A stretch of 64,000 bases of DNA, from contig JAWUZG010001109.1 of the NCBI GenBank assembly GCA_036785705.1, forward strand, positions 1 through 64,000, read 5' to 3'. A program made the translations under genes and the position numbers. The notes below the pieces were generated by a model. It was not told where the DNA came from, ran no database searches, and saw nothing but the letters and a program-made list of their open reading frames with translations. This document shows positions 1 to 10,965 of this stretch, one piece after another; within the stretch, counting starts at the first letter, position 1, and each line of letters begins with the position of its first letter. This DNA comes from Acanthornis magna. Taxonomy: Eukaryota > Chordata > Aves > Passeriformes > Acanthizidae.

Positions 1-1328
1 CAACCACTTTGGAAAGGAAACTTTTGGAATTCAACTAAAGCCAAGGAGACACTGAAATACTCCAGCTCGTTGCAGCTATTTGCTCTCCAAGGCTGGAGCA
101 AGGCTGGTCCAAGCTCAAACTCCCTGAAATGCATCTGTTGTGGACCTTGAGTCACCAGCTGCTGATTTCCACCTAGGCTGACTCAGGCATAGGCAGAGAG
201 GTGAAGGCACTGGGACTGGAGAACTGTCCTTTCTTAACACGCTGCCTTCCTTCCCCAGGGCTTGTGTTGGGAAGCCTGTGCTCAGGGGCGCCTTGGAACA
301 GGATTTTTCCTCTTTAGAACCCCTGCAAATCACCAGCAGTGCCATGGGCTGCATGGGCATACAGAGCAGAAGGATCTCTCCTCAAGTGTGCCCGAAAAGT
401 GTCTGCAGGAGAGCTCCTGGCAGAAGCTGCTGAGTACTCCTGGAGCTTTCTAACTATTTCCAAATAAAACTCACCCTGCAGTCAATGATAGCAGAGATGT
501 GGTCTGTGAGGACTGAATGCCAGAGGAAAAAAGAATTGTTACTCTCTAATCTGTTTAATGCTCAGAGAAGCAAATCCTGTTGTTCCCTCTTAACTGTGTT
601 TTTCCTTCTAAAATACAAACTTGCTGTGGTCAGTTTGATTTCAAGTACTGATGGTTCTATGTCTATTAAGATACAGTAGATACACTAAGAACAAAATATC
701 CATTTACTTTCTTTTCTTTTTTTCTCTCCTAGCAAATGCTCTGTCCCCTTGCTTTAGCTAAATGTTATAGGCCTTAAAATTCCCAGAAAAGAATATATTT
801 ATGGCTCCAAAGTGATTTTAGTGATCTTTTCTGTGCAGGTTTAATTCTGCCACATATTGCAGTCCTCAGTTGTTCCAAACTTAAATATTTCCCCTCTCAC
901 AGGCCTTCTTCTTCTTCTGTTTTTTTCAACCCAGCACTAGAAGAGTCGAACCAGCTCTCTTTTTCATGTGTTTAAATTGTTTGGGCTGAATTGAAGGTAC
1001 TTCTGGGTGGTATGGGGAGATGAGTGATTGGCATGGTGCTTCCACATGGGGTGGATATTGGGCAGCAAGGCAGGGACAGGCTGGGCTGAGAAAACAGAAA
1101 ACAGAAGGGAAGCAGAAACATTCAGAAATGTGAAGCCATTCTCCTGGCCCACACTCCTGCCAGGCTTCCAATTGGCTGTGTCAACACATAGGTGTATGGA
1201 GTCTTTAAAACGACCCAAAGAACACAGAAAGCTGCAAGGGTCTGGGCTCTGCAGTCCCTCTGCACTACGAGGCCGGGCAGAAGGAGCCCTTGATCCCAGA
1301 GGTGCTCCCAGTCTCAGCTCACTGCCAG
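1..1328 (+). repeat. Left arm of a 1.33-kb inverted repeat
   Basis: This block is the reverse complement of 10966-12293. Position 1 pairs with 12293 and position 1321 with 10973, so there is no net length difference over 1,328 bp. The only difference I noticed is C at 1289 against an A-equivalent in the other arm. Identical short ORFs occur in mirrored positions in both arms. The left arm starts at the window edge and may extend further. No gene is recognised in it. The arms may be recent, kept alike by gene conversion, or an assembly artefact. Confidence 0.95.
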
Positions 1329-2230
1329 CCCGCACAGCTCCGAGTGGCTGCCTGGGGACAAGCCCCGCTTCCCCATGTCCATTGGGATGTGCACATCCTG
1401 CTCAGGGCCAGCACTGGCCTGGGCCCAGAGCCATGGCTTTACAGACACACTGTGTGCAGACAAGGCCCTTGGGGACTCGTGGGAGAGTCCCAGGCAGGGA
1501 CAGTGCTGGAGTCAGAGCCTTGTTGGGGATGGGGTCCCTGGGACCCCCTTTTGTGGGGCAGCAGAGCAGAGCAGGACCCAGATGCTCTAAGAGGCCACAG
1601 AGGCTGCAGGTGTGACAGAGTGAGGGTCAGGGCATGGGACAATCCCCTCTGGAGTCTGCTCTGTGGCAGGAGATGGGACTGGTTTGAGGCCTGCAATGCT
1701 GCGAAATGTGGTGGTGTGAATTTGGAAAGTGCCACACCTGAGCAATTCCCCAGGCCTCAGCCTTGTGTGCAGGTGATCAGGAGATCACAGGAGATCCCAA
1801 TTACCCGGCTGATCCCATTGCCCATGAGCCCATTGTTCTGCCCCATATTGGGTTTGGGGCTGGGCTCAGCTCTGGGGTGTCCCTCAGGGAAAGCTCTGGG
1901 AGTGGAGGGGCTCTGGGAGATGGGGGGATCTGGCTCTGGGGGCTGCTGGGAGATGGATTGGGTTGGAGTGGGGATTGTCCCCACAGGGTCCCCCATCTGC
2001 CTTGGGCTCTCTGCCCGAACCCCTTGGCCCCTGAGAGGTGCCTGGGCCCTTCCAGGGGCAATAGCCCTGTGCAGGAAGCTGGACGGATACCGGGCAAGGG
2101 GGCTGGATCTGTACTGCAGGTGGGATGGACTGTGCCAGGGCTGGGCTTGCAGCCAGGGCTGGGGGCTGTGCCAAGCTGGGCTTTGGCCTGGGGGCTGTCA
2201 GGGAGGGGGCAGGGAGGAATACCGGCAGGG

Positions 2231-2237
2231 ATAAAGG
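2231..2237 (+). promoter_or_regulatory. TATA-like box of the small secreted-peptide gene
   Basis: ATAAAGG lies about 58 bp upstream of the ATG at 2289, which leaves room for a short 5' UTR. This is a positional inference; no transcript evidence is available. Confidence 0.4.
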
Positions 2238-2288
2238 TGCTCCTGGCCTGCTGTAGCCTCAGCCAGCACTGCCCAGTGCGAGAGGAAG

Positions 2289-3706
2289 ATGAAGGTGGCT
2301 GTGCTCAGCGTGGCCCTGCTCTTCTCCATCCTGCTGTGCCCCCCGGCACAGGCCAAGGTGAGCCCCCGGTGCTATGGTGTCACCACATCCTTTGCTTTGT
2401 AGCCTCCCATCCCATCCTTTTGGTCTATACAGACATCTCCTCCCCAGGTTCTCCTCTTTGTTCTATCCAGGGCCCCCAAATGTCCCCCTAGTGATCATTC
2501 CCAATGTTTTTCTTTCCATCTCTCCCCTCAGTCTTTTGCCTTTCTCCCTGACCACTGCAGTGCTGTCTCCTGATACAATTCCCTTACTCACCCCCCACTC
2601 CCAAACCGTCTCCGGGTCCCATCGCTTTTGTCCTCATCCGTCCTCTTTCTTCTGTCCCCACCAAGTCCCTCCATTGCACCTCCATGTCCCTACACTGGAA
2701 TTCCTTTCTCCTCCCCTGTACCTTACACCGCACCACTTCCACATCCCCAGCCCCATCCCTTGGACCCTCAATTTACCCCAGTGCACTGTCTTTTGGTCTC
2801 CCCCCTACCCAAAAACAGATCTCCTTGGAGGCCCTGAATTCCCATCCCTTTGCCTCCACCCCCACCCTGCTCCCTGCACCCGCGTCCCCCCACAGCCCCA
2901 CAAGGTCCAATCCAGACCAACCCTTTGTTCTCTTTTCCCAGGCCCTCCTGGAAGGAACTGAAAATGATCTCCGAGAGGTGAGTGCAGTGCTGGGATTGGA
3001 GGGCATCCCCTCTGGGAATGGGGATGGCAGTTCAGTCCCCCCAGCCCGTGCTGGCACCGGGGACATCCCAGTGACCAGCAAGGTCTCCTGGTCTCTCTGC
3101 AGATTGATGTAGACAATGTCGCCATCCTGAAGATGCCTCTGGTAAGTGCCAGGAGTTCTGCTGGCCTCAGACCCTCCCCAAACATGGCCACCACAGTCCA
3201 GGCCATCCCAGTCTGCCCCAGCACAGCCCAGTGCACCCCCACTGACACCCCAGACAACACCCCTGCCCCACACAGTTTTCCCAGGGAAGCCCCTTGCCCA
3301 TGGCCCCCATTGCATTCCCATCCCTGTCACCCCAGCACTGCCCAGGGTGGCCCAGGACACAGCCCCTGCCCCAGCTGTGCCTCTTGGCCAGGACCCCACT
3401 GCTCCTGGGCATGAGCACAGCAGCTCCTGCAGCCCATTGCTCCCTGCAGGCCCCTTCTCCAAGGACCCCCTTGCTCTCCCCTTTCGTCCCAGTCCAGCCC
3501 AGTGCCCCCCAGTGTGTCTCTAATGCTGCCTTTGTCCCCAGCCCCCTGTGGCTGAAAAGCTGTCGGGTCTTTTGCGGCAGAAGCGCCTGGCTGCCTCTCT
3601 GGATGCCCAGGTGAGCAGAGCCTGCAGAGAGGGGTGGGCACAAGGACCCTGTCCTGTCCCACTGCACACATGAAGTCACTTTGTGGGTTCTCTGTTTTAG
3701 GATTGA
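2289..3706 (+). CDS. Small secreted peptide precursor, 72 aa, five exons
   Basis: Exons are 2289-2357, 2942-2977, 3103-3141, 3542-3610 and 3701-3706. All junctions are phase 0 with GT/AG ends, and the joined frame is open to a TGA. Residues 1-22 form a classic signal peptide (MKVAVLSVALLFSILLCPPA, cleavage probably after AQA). The mature part is about 50 residues, with an acidic start, an IDVDNVAILKMPL segment and LSGLLRQKRLAASLDAQD at the C-terminus. RQKR is a possible furin/prohormone-convertase site. Very short phase-0 exons behind a signal exon resemble small matrix or hormone-like genes. The leucine-rich stretch before RQKR is loosely reminiscent of augurin (ECRG4), but I cannot assign a family. 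A TATA-like box lies upstream and AATAAA at 3819. Confidence 0.8.
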
Positions 3707-3818
3707 AAATTTTGGAGACCTCTGTGTCCTGTCCGCCTCCAGGGGCATGAGGAGATGATCATCCCTGGAGGACACCCCTGATCCCCTTGGAGCCGTGGGC
3801 CATTTCCCCTGATTAATC

Positions 3819-3824
3819 AATAAA
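3819..3824 (+). terminator. Poly(A) signal AATAAA
   Basis: AATAAA lies about 113 bp after the stop codon of the small secreted-peptide gene, in a plausible short 3' UTR. Confidence 0.7.
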
Positions 3825-3889
3825 CCCTTTCAGCATAGCTACATTTTATGTCTGTGTGTCTCTGTCCATGCATTTGTCAGTGTGTCTGG

Positions 3890-4130
3890 ATTCGCAGTTC
3901 AAACAGGTGTGGACGTTAAGAAACAAAGCCAAATGAAAGCAAGGCCTCCCTGCGCCTGCCCGTTCCTCCTGCCCTGAGGGCCGCGGGGGCGAGACAGCGT
4001 CCTGAGGGCAGGGCCGGGATCGGGATCGTCCTGAGGGCAGCGCCGGGATGGGGATCGTCCTGAGGGCAGCACTGGGATCGGGATCGTCCTGAGGGCAGCG
4101 CCGGGATCGGGATCGCCCGGCGAGCAGGGC
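3890..4130. repeat. GGGATC-rich minisatellite block, copy 1
   Basis: A unique lead-in beginning ATTCGCAGTTCAAACAGG is followed by units of about 30 bp built on GGGATCGGGATCGTCCTGAG and GGCAGCGCC. The same lead-in and unit recur in direct orientation from 12981. Minus-strand ORFs across it (RSRRCPQDDPDP-type repeats) are products of the tandem unit and are not supported as genes. Confidence 0.85.
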
Positions 4131-4249
4131 TGGCATTGCCCGGGCAGCGCCTGGATGTGCCAGGAAGCTCCTGGATTGTCTGGGCAGTGCCTGGATCCCC
4201 ATGGCAGCTCTGGTTCCCCTGGGCAGCCCTCAGCTCGCTCCCAAACACA

Positions 4250-5820
4250 CCCACTATCCGCTCCTTGGGCATGTGGTGGTTTCCCCAATATGTAGAACTG
4301 GTGAGAAACCTCATAAAGGCATGTGATTGGGAAAAATCGAAATCTCACCCTCTGCCACCGTGGCTCCTTGGACCTTGTGTCCGCAAAAGCAGACAGAAAG
4401 CATTTCTACTGCTCCCCCTTTGGCACCAATCTACTGAGAGAGAGCTGGGAGTTTTCCAGCTCTTGTGTCTCCATTGGGCCATATTCCTGAAGAAGCAGCA
4501 CCCCTTCCTGATGAATAGGGCAAGTTCCGCGGATATTTGTCAGCTCTACTTCCTGCCTTGAAATCTTGAAACTGCTTCTGAATGCTGCTCCCCTCAGCTC
4601 TTGGACACCTACTCACACAGAGCTGGGAAAAAAATCCCCTGGCCACCGCCTCCTAAGGTGAGTTGTGCTGAACTTCAAGGTACAGGGCAAATCTCGATGC
4701 ATCCCTAGAGTTTTAATAAATCTCTCCATGGGTGTGTGCACATATGGGATTCGTGTAGAAAGGAAGGAGCGTGCAAGCAACGTGACTGATGCTTTCCCTC
4801 TCTTTGTTTGTTCCGTATGCGTGGATCCAAAGGCACTCTAGAAAGCCTTGTCTAGGCAGAGCCTTCTCTCCGTGTAGGACAGAGCACGGTGGGTGGGGGC
4901 GGTTGCTGGCAGCGAGGCCCGGACAGCAGGCGACATCAGCTCCACAGCTGCCAGGCCCTGCTAAGGCTTCCTGCCGGCTCCTGGGGAACAGGAAAGCCCT
5001 TCAGCCTTGGCACTGCCCACAGGGGCACTGCTGGCCTGGCAGCACAGCTTCTTGTGCCCAGCAGTTGCAGGAGATGAGAACACAAGCCTTGCCCAGACTG
5101 ACTGGAAGCCACAGCTCTGGGGGCTGCCCATGAAGCTCAGCTCTGGGACCATGCTCTGCCCCAAGCTGCAGGGGATGCAGTGGGAGCCCAGCTGGGCTCT
5201 GCCCTGGGGCCATCCTCCAGCCACAGCTGGAAACAAGGAGCATTTAGTTGCCACCAAGAGCCAAGCCATGGCTGGAGGGCGGCTGCTGCAGCCCGGCGTG
5301 CACTGTTGCGTGCTGGGCTCTGCGGGCTGCTGCTCCCCGGGGGCACAGGGCACTGCACTGCTGTGCCACAGGAGACAGGCAGGCTTCAGCTTCAGCCTAA
5401 CCGAGCTGGGTGGGCGGGCTGGGAAGAGCGCGGAGGGTCAAGGGGATGTACAGAGCCCATCCTGGTGCAAGGACGAGGAAAAAGAGGCTGGGAACCCAGC
5501 AGCGAGGCCAGCTGAGGGCTGGAGAGCAGCTCTGGATGACACTAAAGTCTCGCCTGAGACTGTTCTTCAGCCAAGGACAGCAGGAGTCCCCAAACCTGGG
5601 GCTTGCTCTTCCTGGCAGTGAGGGGCAATCAAGGAAGGCTACGGTGTGATGGAGACTGTCATGAGCTGGAAACTCACTGGGGGAAAACAGGGAGCAGTTG
5701 TGAAGTGAAAGGCCAGTGGGGGAGAGAACTGCTCTGAGAAATGCTGAGAAATAACCTGAGGCAGCTGAAAAATGGCACTTGGGGTCATGGCAGATTGATA
5801 CCATTTCAGAAGGTATTGAA
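4250..5820. other. Non-coding stretch, no gene recognised
   Basis: The stretch holds only unsupported overlapping ORFs. No exon chain, RNA gene or clear mobile element could be identified. Confidence 0.5.
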
Positions 5821-5825
5821 CAAGT

Positions 5826-7240
5826 TTATTTTTTGGGGGGTGTCATGTTCCCCCTTGGAGGTGGACGCTCTGCACACTTGAGCTGCATTGCCAAAATGAG
5901 CGAGCAAGTCTCTGCTGCGGCGTGCACCATTTCTTCTTCTGCTTCTTCCGGCGCGGTGCCCAGGCGCAGCAGAGCCCTGGCGGAGCCCGGAGCAGCATCA
6001 GCATCCACGCTGGAGCTCGGCTGGAAGGAGAGGAAGCAGAAAGCGCCCATCAGCTGAAGGCTCCTGTGGCCCTTGTGCCAAGGGCCTGCAGTGGCCAGGC
6101 CATGCTGGCCGTGCTCAGCGCGGTGCCCAAAGCTCCCCGGCACCGCTGCCTTTGGGAGGAGAGCGGCAGGGCAGGACATGTGCCAGCGCCCGCAGCCAGC
6201 CACGGCAGATGCACCTCCTCGGCAGCTGCCCAGAGCGGGATGCTGCCACGCTCGCTGCCATCTCCCAAACGCCCTTGGCCCAGGCAGGCCAAGAAGATGG
6301 GCACCCACCTCACGCCATCCACCTCCAGCCGAAAAGCTGGTCCCGAACGACGTCCTCTGCCTTCTCCAAGGGCACGTCCCATCCACACCGCAGCTGCTCC
6401 CAAGCACTTCACGATCCTGACCGGACACCACCTAGAATGCTTCCTTTAAAACAAACAAACAAACAAACAAAGAAATGAAAATAGATTACAGACACTGAAA
6501 AGGGAATAGAACAAAGGTAAAATCTTATCTCTCTCAGGGGCTTGAGGAAGGCCCAACCCCAACATGCTAGGGACAAACCCACCCATGGGGGAGGGAAACC
6601 CATGTTTTCTCCCTTCCTTCCCCCCTGCACTGCCTCCCAAAAAGAATGGGAACCCAAAGCCGGCAAGGGGAGGAGAGTAGCCTGAGCCCTTCCGTGCCTG
6701 CAAACCAAAGCAGCCCAAAGGGCGCAAGTTCGGGAGGCCCAGCTCTGCTCCCCCCATGGGGCTTTCTTTGTGGCGGGCTGGCTGCCCCAGCCCCAGCCCA
6801 GGGCACGGTGGGTGCTGGGGGCTGTTGCTAGGGCCAGGGGCCGACTCCCATTTGGGAACCAGCCCAGCCCATGGCCCCAGTGCTGCCAAAAAGCAGCTTG
6901 GCAGCCGACTGAAGAATGAGCTGCACCTGCCCCAGCAAAGGCGGGAGCCTTCGGTGCCCGGCCAGGCTGTGCAGTGCCCAGAGGTGGGAGCATCCTCCTG
7001 GCTGTGGACTCATCTGCAGATTCCCTGGGGAGCCTGGCCCTGAAGCAGGAGCCCAATCGAAGTCCATCATCTTCAGCTTACCGGAGGCCAGGTCGAGGAA
7101 GAGCTTGTCATCCTTGGTGTCGTCCTCGATGTCTCCAGTGGCAGCCCCACCTGGTGCAGCTTCTCCAGGGGCTCCTTCCTCCCTGGGGGTGGGAGAGACC
7201 AGGCTGTCAGTGCTCTGCCCAGGGCCCTAGCTGAAGCCCG
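5826..7240 (-). pseudogene. Decayed PIM-like kinase copy
   Basis: This region parallels the intact kinase immediately upstream on the same strand. Sequence from about 6030 to 6250 (GAGGAAGCAGAAAGCGCCCATCAG and following) matches the intact gene's intron 4 from 7575, and 6660-6840 matches its intron 3 near 8300-8470. At 7200-7060 the minus strand reads DDKLFLDLASGKLKMMDF, resembling the DxxTGExKLIDFG segment of kinase subdomains VI-VII but with DFD in place of DFG. At about 6400-6320 GAAAVWMGRAL resembles the [10 protein letters not shown] segment. No continuous kinase frame can be built, and HRD and the P-loop were not found. The last 64-codon minus ORF (from about 6015 to 5826) is acidic and unrelated to the PIM C-terminus. 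It may instead be a diverged expressed relative. Confidence 0.6.
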
Positions 7241-7386
7241 TGAAGCAGGACAAGCAAAAGCAGCTTGCATGGTGGCCAGCAGTGCTGGGAAGAGCAGCTC
7301 AGCTCCGCACGAGAGCTGCGTGTCCCCATCTCATGGCCCCTGCTCAGTGATATGGGCATGACAAAAAAGGCTGCGTTTCTTGGATT

Positions 7387-7392
7387 TTTATT
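7387..7392 (-). terminator. Poly(A) signal of the PIM-like kinase gene
   Basis: TTTATT on the plus strand is AATAAA on the minus strand. It lies about 75 bp downstream of the kinase stop codon at 7467-7469. Confidence 0.65.
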
Positions 7393-7466
7393 GCCAAGGG
7401 ATTTGTGTGCAGCTGCCACTTACCAGGCTCATGGATCCAACAGGCCATGTGGCTCTCTCCTTTCTC

Positions 7467-9963
7467 CTATGGCAGATGAATATCCTGCATCCAAGGATCA
7501 CAGAACAGGTCTTCCAAGGAAGGCCTGTCCAAGGAGTGCAAGGATAAACACCACCGGATGAGCTCTCGGCACTCTGGGGAGAGAAAGCAGAAAGCGCCGG
7601 TCAGTTGGAGAAGGCTCCTGTCCACTTTGCCCCACTATTGCTGAGCATGCCCAGCCTATGCTGGATATGCTCACAGCTGTGCCTAAACTTCCCCACGGAT
7701 TCTCTGTTTTGGAGGAGAGCGGGATAGCTGGACACCTCCTCAGCAGCTGCCAGAGCGGGATGCTCGTGAGCCCGCTGCTGTCTCCCAGCACTGCTATTCC
7801 CCCCCGTGCCACAGAGATGAGGATGCACCTTGAGAGAGCCGTTGTGGCAGCGAGAGCTGGCCCCAGCTGATGTTGCGGCCCTTGCTGAAAGGGTGCTTCC
7901 CGCAGACCATCTGGTGCAGCAAGATGCCCAAGGACCAGACCGTAGCTGGCTCGCCGTGGTACCACCCAAAGTGGTTCCATTCCGGGGGGCTGTAGGCTGG
8001 TGTTCCTACGGAATACACACGCACTTCATCAGGGCAATGCTGCCTGCTGCCAGAGCCTCGCCCCAGCATCCCTGGGCACGCGGGCACGCCGTGTGACCTG
8101 CTGTCTTCTGGCCAGCCTCTGGGACTCGTGTACAAACTTTGGCTTGTACAAGGAGCCACTGAGCTTGGAAGAGGGCAGCGGAAGCCCTGGGAAGGCCCAG
8201 CCATGGCATGCCAAGGAAAAAGCCACTAAGTGGTGGGAAAAAACCTGCCTTCATCCTCCCTGCCTGCACTGCCCCAAAAAACATCAACAAGCCCAAGCAA
8301 ATGAGGGGAGCAGAGCAGCCCAAGCCCTTCCTCGCCTGCACACCAAACTGGCTGGCGCACAGGTTCTGGCCCCCCTCTCTGCTACCCCCATGGGTGTTTT
8401 TTCAGGCTGTCTGCCTCTGCCCCAGCCTCAGCCCCAGCCCCGGTCCTGGGCGGTGTGGGTGGTGAAGGCTCTCAGCAGGGCTGGAAGCAGCTCCCCCCTT
8501 GCCCCTCACCTCCACTCAAGAGCTACATGGCTAAAGAGTCAAGCCCATGACTGGCAGCAAAAGGGACAATCCCTGGTGCCACACCCAAGTGTGGCCCTCT
8601 GATGTTTGGCCCCGAGGTGCTGGGAGCAGACTCCTGGCTGAGCTCACCTGCAAAGTGGGTGTACGCTTCGTCCTGGAGGTAGGTGCCACAGCCAAAGTCG
8701 ATCAGCTTGGCCTCTCCGGTGCACAGGTCGATGACGATGTTCTCCGGTTTAATGTCCCTGTGCAGGACCCCGCGGCTGCTGCAGTGCCGCACGGCCTCCA
8801 GGACCTGGTGGAACAGCTCCCGCGCCACCTCCTCCGACAGGAAGCCCCGCGCCCGAATGAAGCGGGAGAGGTCCTGACACCGCTCCGGGCGCTCCATCAC
8901 CATCCAGAAGCTGTTGGGGAGCTCAACCCACTCCAACAGCTGGACGATGCCACGGAAGCCTGTGGACACCCTGTGCAGCAGCACGATCTCCAGGGGTGCG
9001 CTGGTGCCGTCGGGCTGTGGGAGGAGCACCATGCCGTCAGTGGGGCTGAGGCCGAGCCGGGGCTCTGCAAGCCCTCAGCCAGCCCGGGATGCTCTGCGTC
9101 CTCCGCTGAGCCCACGCCCGCCCGCCCGCCCGCCCGCCCTCCCTGCCTCCCTCCCTCGCTCCCGGCGTCCTGGCGCCTTCCAGCCTGCCGGGCCCCGGCT
9201 TACCCCCACGGGCCCGGCACGCCCCGCTTTCTCCCGCTGGCCCCGCTCACTCACCAGCTCGCCCCAATGTCGGATCCGGCTCCGGGACACGCTTTTGATG
9301 GCAACCTGCAAGCCAATGCGAGCAGCGGCGTCAACTCACCGCCCGCCCTGCCGTGCCCCACCCAACCTTTCTCCTCCTCCTCCTCCTCCTCCTCCTCCTC
9401 CGCCCGCCGCCCGCCCCGCCACTCACCGGGGCGCCGTCCGCCAGCCGCGTCCCGGAGTAGACACTGCCGAAGCCGCCGTGCCCCAGCAGCGAGCCCAGAT
9501 GGTAGCGCTCCTGCAGGGCCTCCTGCGCCGTCCCTGCGGGCGACACGCGGCTCTCAGCCTTCGGCCCGGGGCCACACACGGCCCCCGACCGCCTGCCAAC
9601 CGCCCCGGGCCGAGCATCCCCCTCCGAACGGGGCACCGGCGGCTCGGGACCGGCGGCCGCGCTGCCGAGCGCCGGAGCTCGGGCCGGGGAAGCAGCAGCC
9701 GAGGCGGAGGGAGCGGCCGCGCCATGTGTGTCCTCCTCGGGCCGCGGGATGAGCCGGGGCCGGGGCCGGGGCTGGGGCCGGAATCGAGGTCTGGACAGGC
9801 GCAGCCAGAAACGGGCGATGCTGCGCCAAGCCCAGCCACTGATGCCCGCCCAGCAGCGCCACAGCCAGGCCAGCGACAGCCGCGCCGAGGCGACAGCGCG
9901 GCTCACCGCCCGGGGGCGGGGACGGGACAGCCCCGCCCGGGGCCGGGGGCGGGCCGGGCGCAT
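7467..9963 (-). CDS. PIM-1-like serine/threonine kinase, 412 aa
   Basis: Minus-strand exons are 9963-9427, 9305-9255, 9014-8648, 8005-7829 and 7573-7467. Together they give 1,239 bp, with every junction in phase. The kinase domain starts near residue 152. The glycine loop is GHGGFGSV (161-168), the catalytic lysine is in VAIK (K183), HRDIKPEN spans 281-288 and DFG is 302-304. The hinge ERPERCQDL carries the two-residue-longer, proline-containing form typical of PIM kinases. The domain ends with [20 protein letters not shown] and WMQDIHLP. All catalytic residues are present, so activity is expected. PIM kinases are constitutively active survival kinases acting on RxRHxS-type sites, which is family knowledge. 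The 150-residue Arg/Pro/Ala-rich N-terminus with a Trp-rich segment ([18 protein letters not shown]) is longer than in PIM1. The ATG at 9963 is the only in-frame ATG before the kinase domain. PIM-like genes are known to be expanded in songbirds. Confidence 0.9.
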
Positions 9964-10420
9964 GGCCCCGCCCGGCAGGGGAGAGGGAGCCCGGGAAAGG
10001 GAGGGGTAAGAGCAAGCGAGGGAACGCGGGGAGGGTGCGGGACACCGGGGGAGGGCGAGGAGGAAAAAGAGCAGGGATCGCCGCGGGTCCGTAGACCCGC
10101 AATATCCTGCCGCCGCTGCTGCTGCTGCTGCCGCTGCTGCTGCTGCTGCTGCCGCCGCCGCCGCCGCCGCCGCCGCTGCCGAACGGCCGGAACTGTTTGT
10201 CCGCGTGTCCGTCCGTCCGTTCCCGGTTTGTCTGTTCCCCGCTGGCCCCCGCGCGCCCCGGGCCAGCACCGACCGCTGCACTCCGGGCCGTGAGCGGAGT
10301 CCCGGAGCATGTCTTCCTCCCGCAGCCACGCCAAAGCCACCGCCACTTTTAGCTTCTTCTTCTCCTTCACTAGAGTCGGGGTGGGCAGCGGCGCCGAGCC
10401 CGGCGCCGTGCCCTCGTCAC
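9240..10420. promoter_or_regulatory. CpG-rich promoter and first-exon region of the PIM-like kinase
   Basis: This stretch is very GC- and CpG-rich. It covers kinase exons 1-2 and the sequence upstream of the ATG, and contains CCGCCC runs and CTC and CCG triplet repeats. It has the features of a CpG-island promoter driving the minus-strand gene. A divergent plus-strand transcript cannot be excluded. Confidence 0.55.
10110..10180. repeat. Mixed GCT/GCC triplet repeat 5' of the kinase
   Basis: About 70 bp of interrupted GCTGCC triplets lie about 150-220 bp upstream of the kinase ATG, most likely in its 5' UTR or promoter. On the minus strand they read as a run of about 24 alanines in the kinase frame, but that frame has no upstream ATG. 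Confidence 0.85.
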
Positions 10421-10965
10421 CAGGGCTCTTGCTGTTTTCTTCTCCGGCTCCAGGTGAAAATCGGAGACTGCCCATAGCATGAAAAGAAAAGAATTCAACC
10501 TGCGCTATGCCTGCCGCACGTTGGGTGCCAGTCCAATAGAGCAGCTCAGCTCTCAGCTGTCTGCCTCCTCCCTGCCAATGCAGCACTTTCACCCTGCAGC
10601 AAAGGCCCTGACAGCAAAGAAGCTGCTGGCTGCTTGCTTTCTCCTGCTGAGCATGATGCCATAGGGGCTGGAATTTCCCTTGGCTCGCCTGTCCTGCCTG
10701 TGTCCCCTGCCAATTCCTGGTGTCCCCTTCGCTGCTGAGCAGCAGGAAAGGCCCTGGCTCTGTGTGAGCACATCCCTGTGTTCCCAACACTGCTTCCACA
10801 ACCCTGTGTTCCCAAAACCACTTCCAGCCCAGATCCCAAACACAGCCCCACAGCAGCCTTGGGGAGAAAAATGGACTCTGCCCCAGGCAGAGCCAGCACA
10901 GGGAGGTCTGGCTTCAAGGGAAATCTCTTCTCACCGTGTCCCTGCAGAGCACTCAGCTGTGTGGA

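Noticed and set aside
9331..10329. 332-codon form of the kinase N-terminus with a 24-residue alanine run
   Set aside because: The open frame upstream of 9963 has no ATG; its apparent start is GTG. The alanine run is better placed in the 5' UTR.
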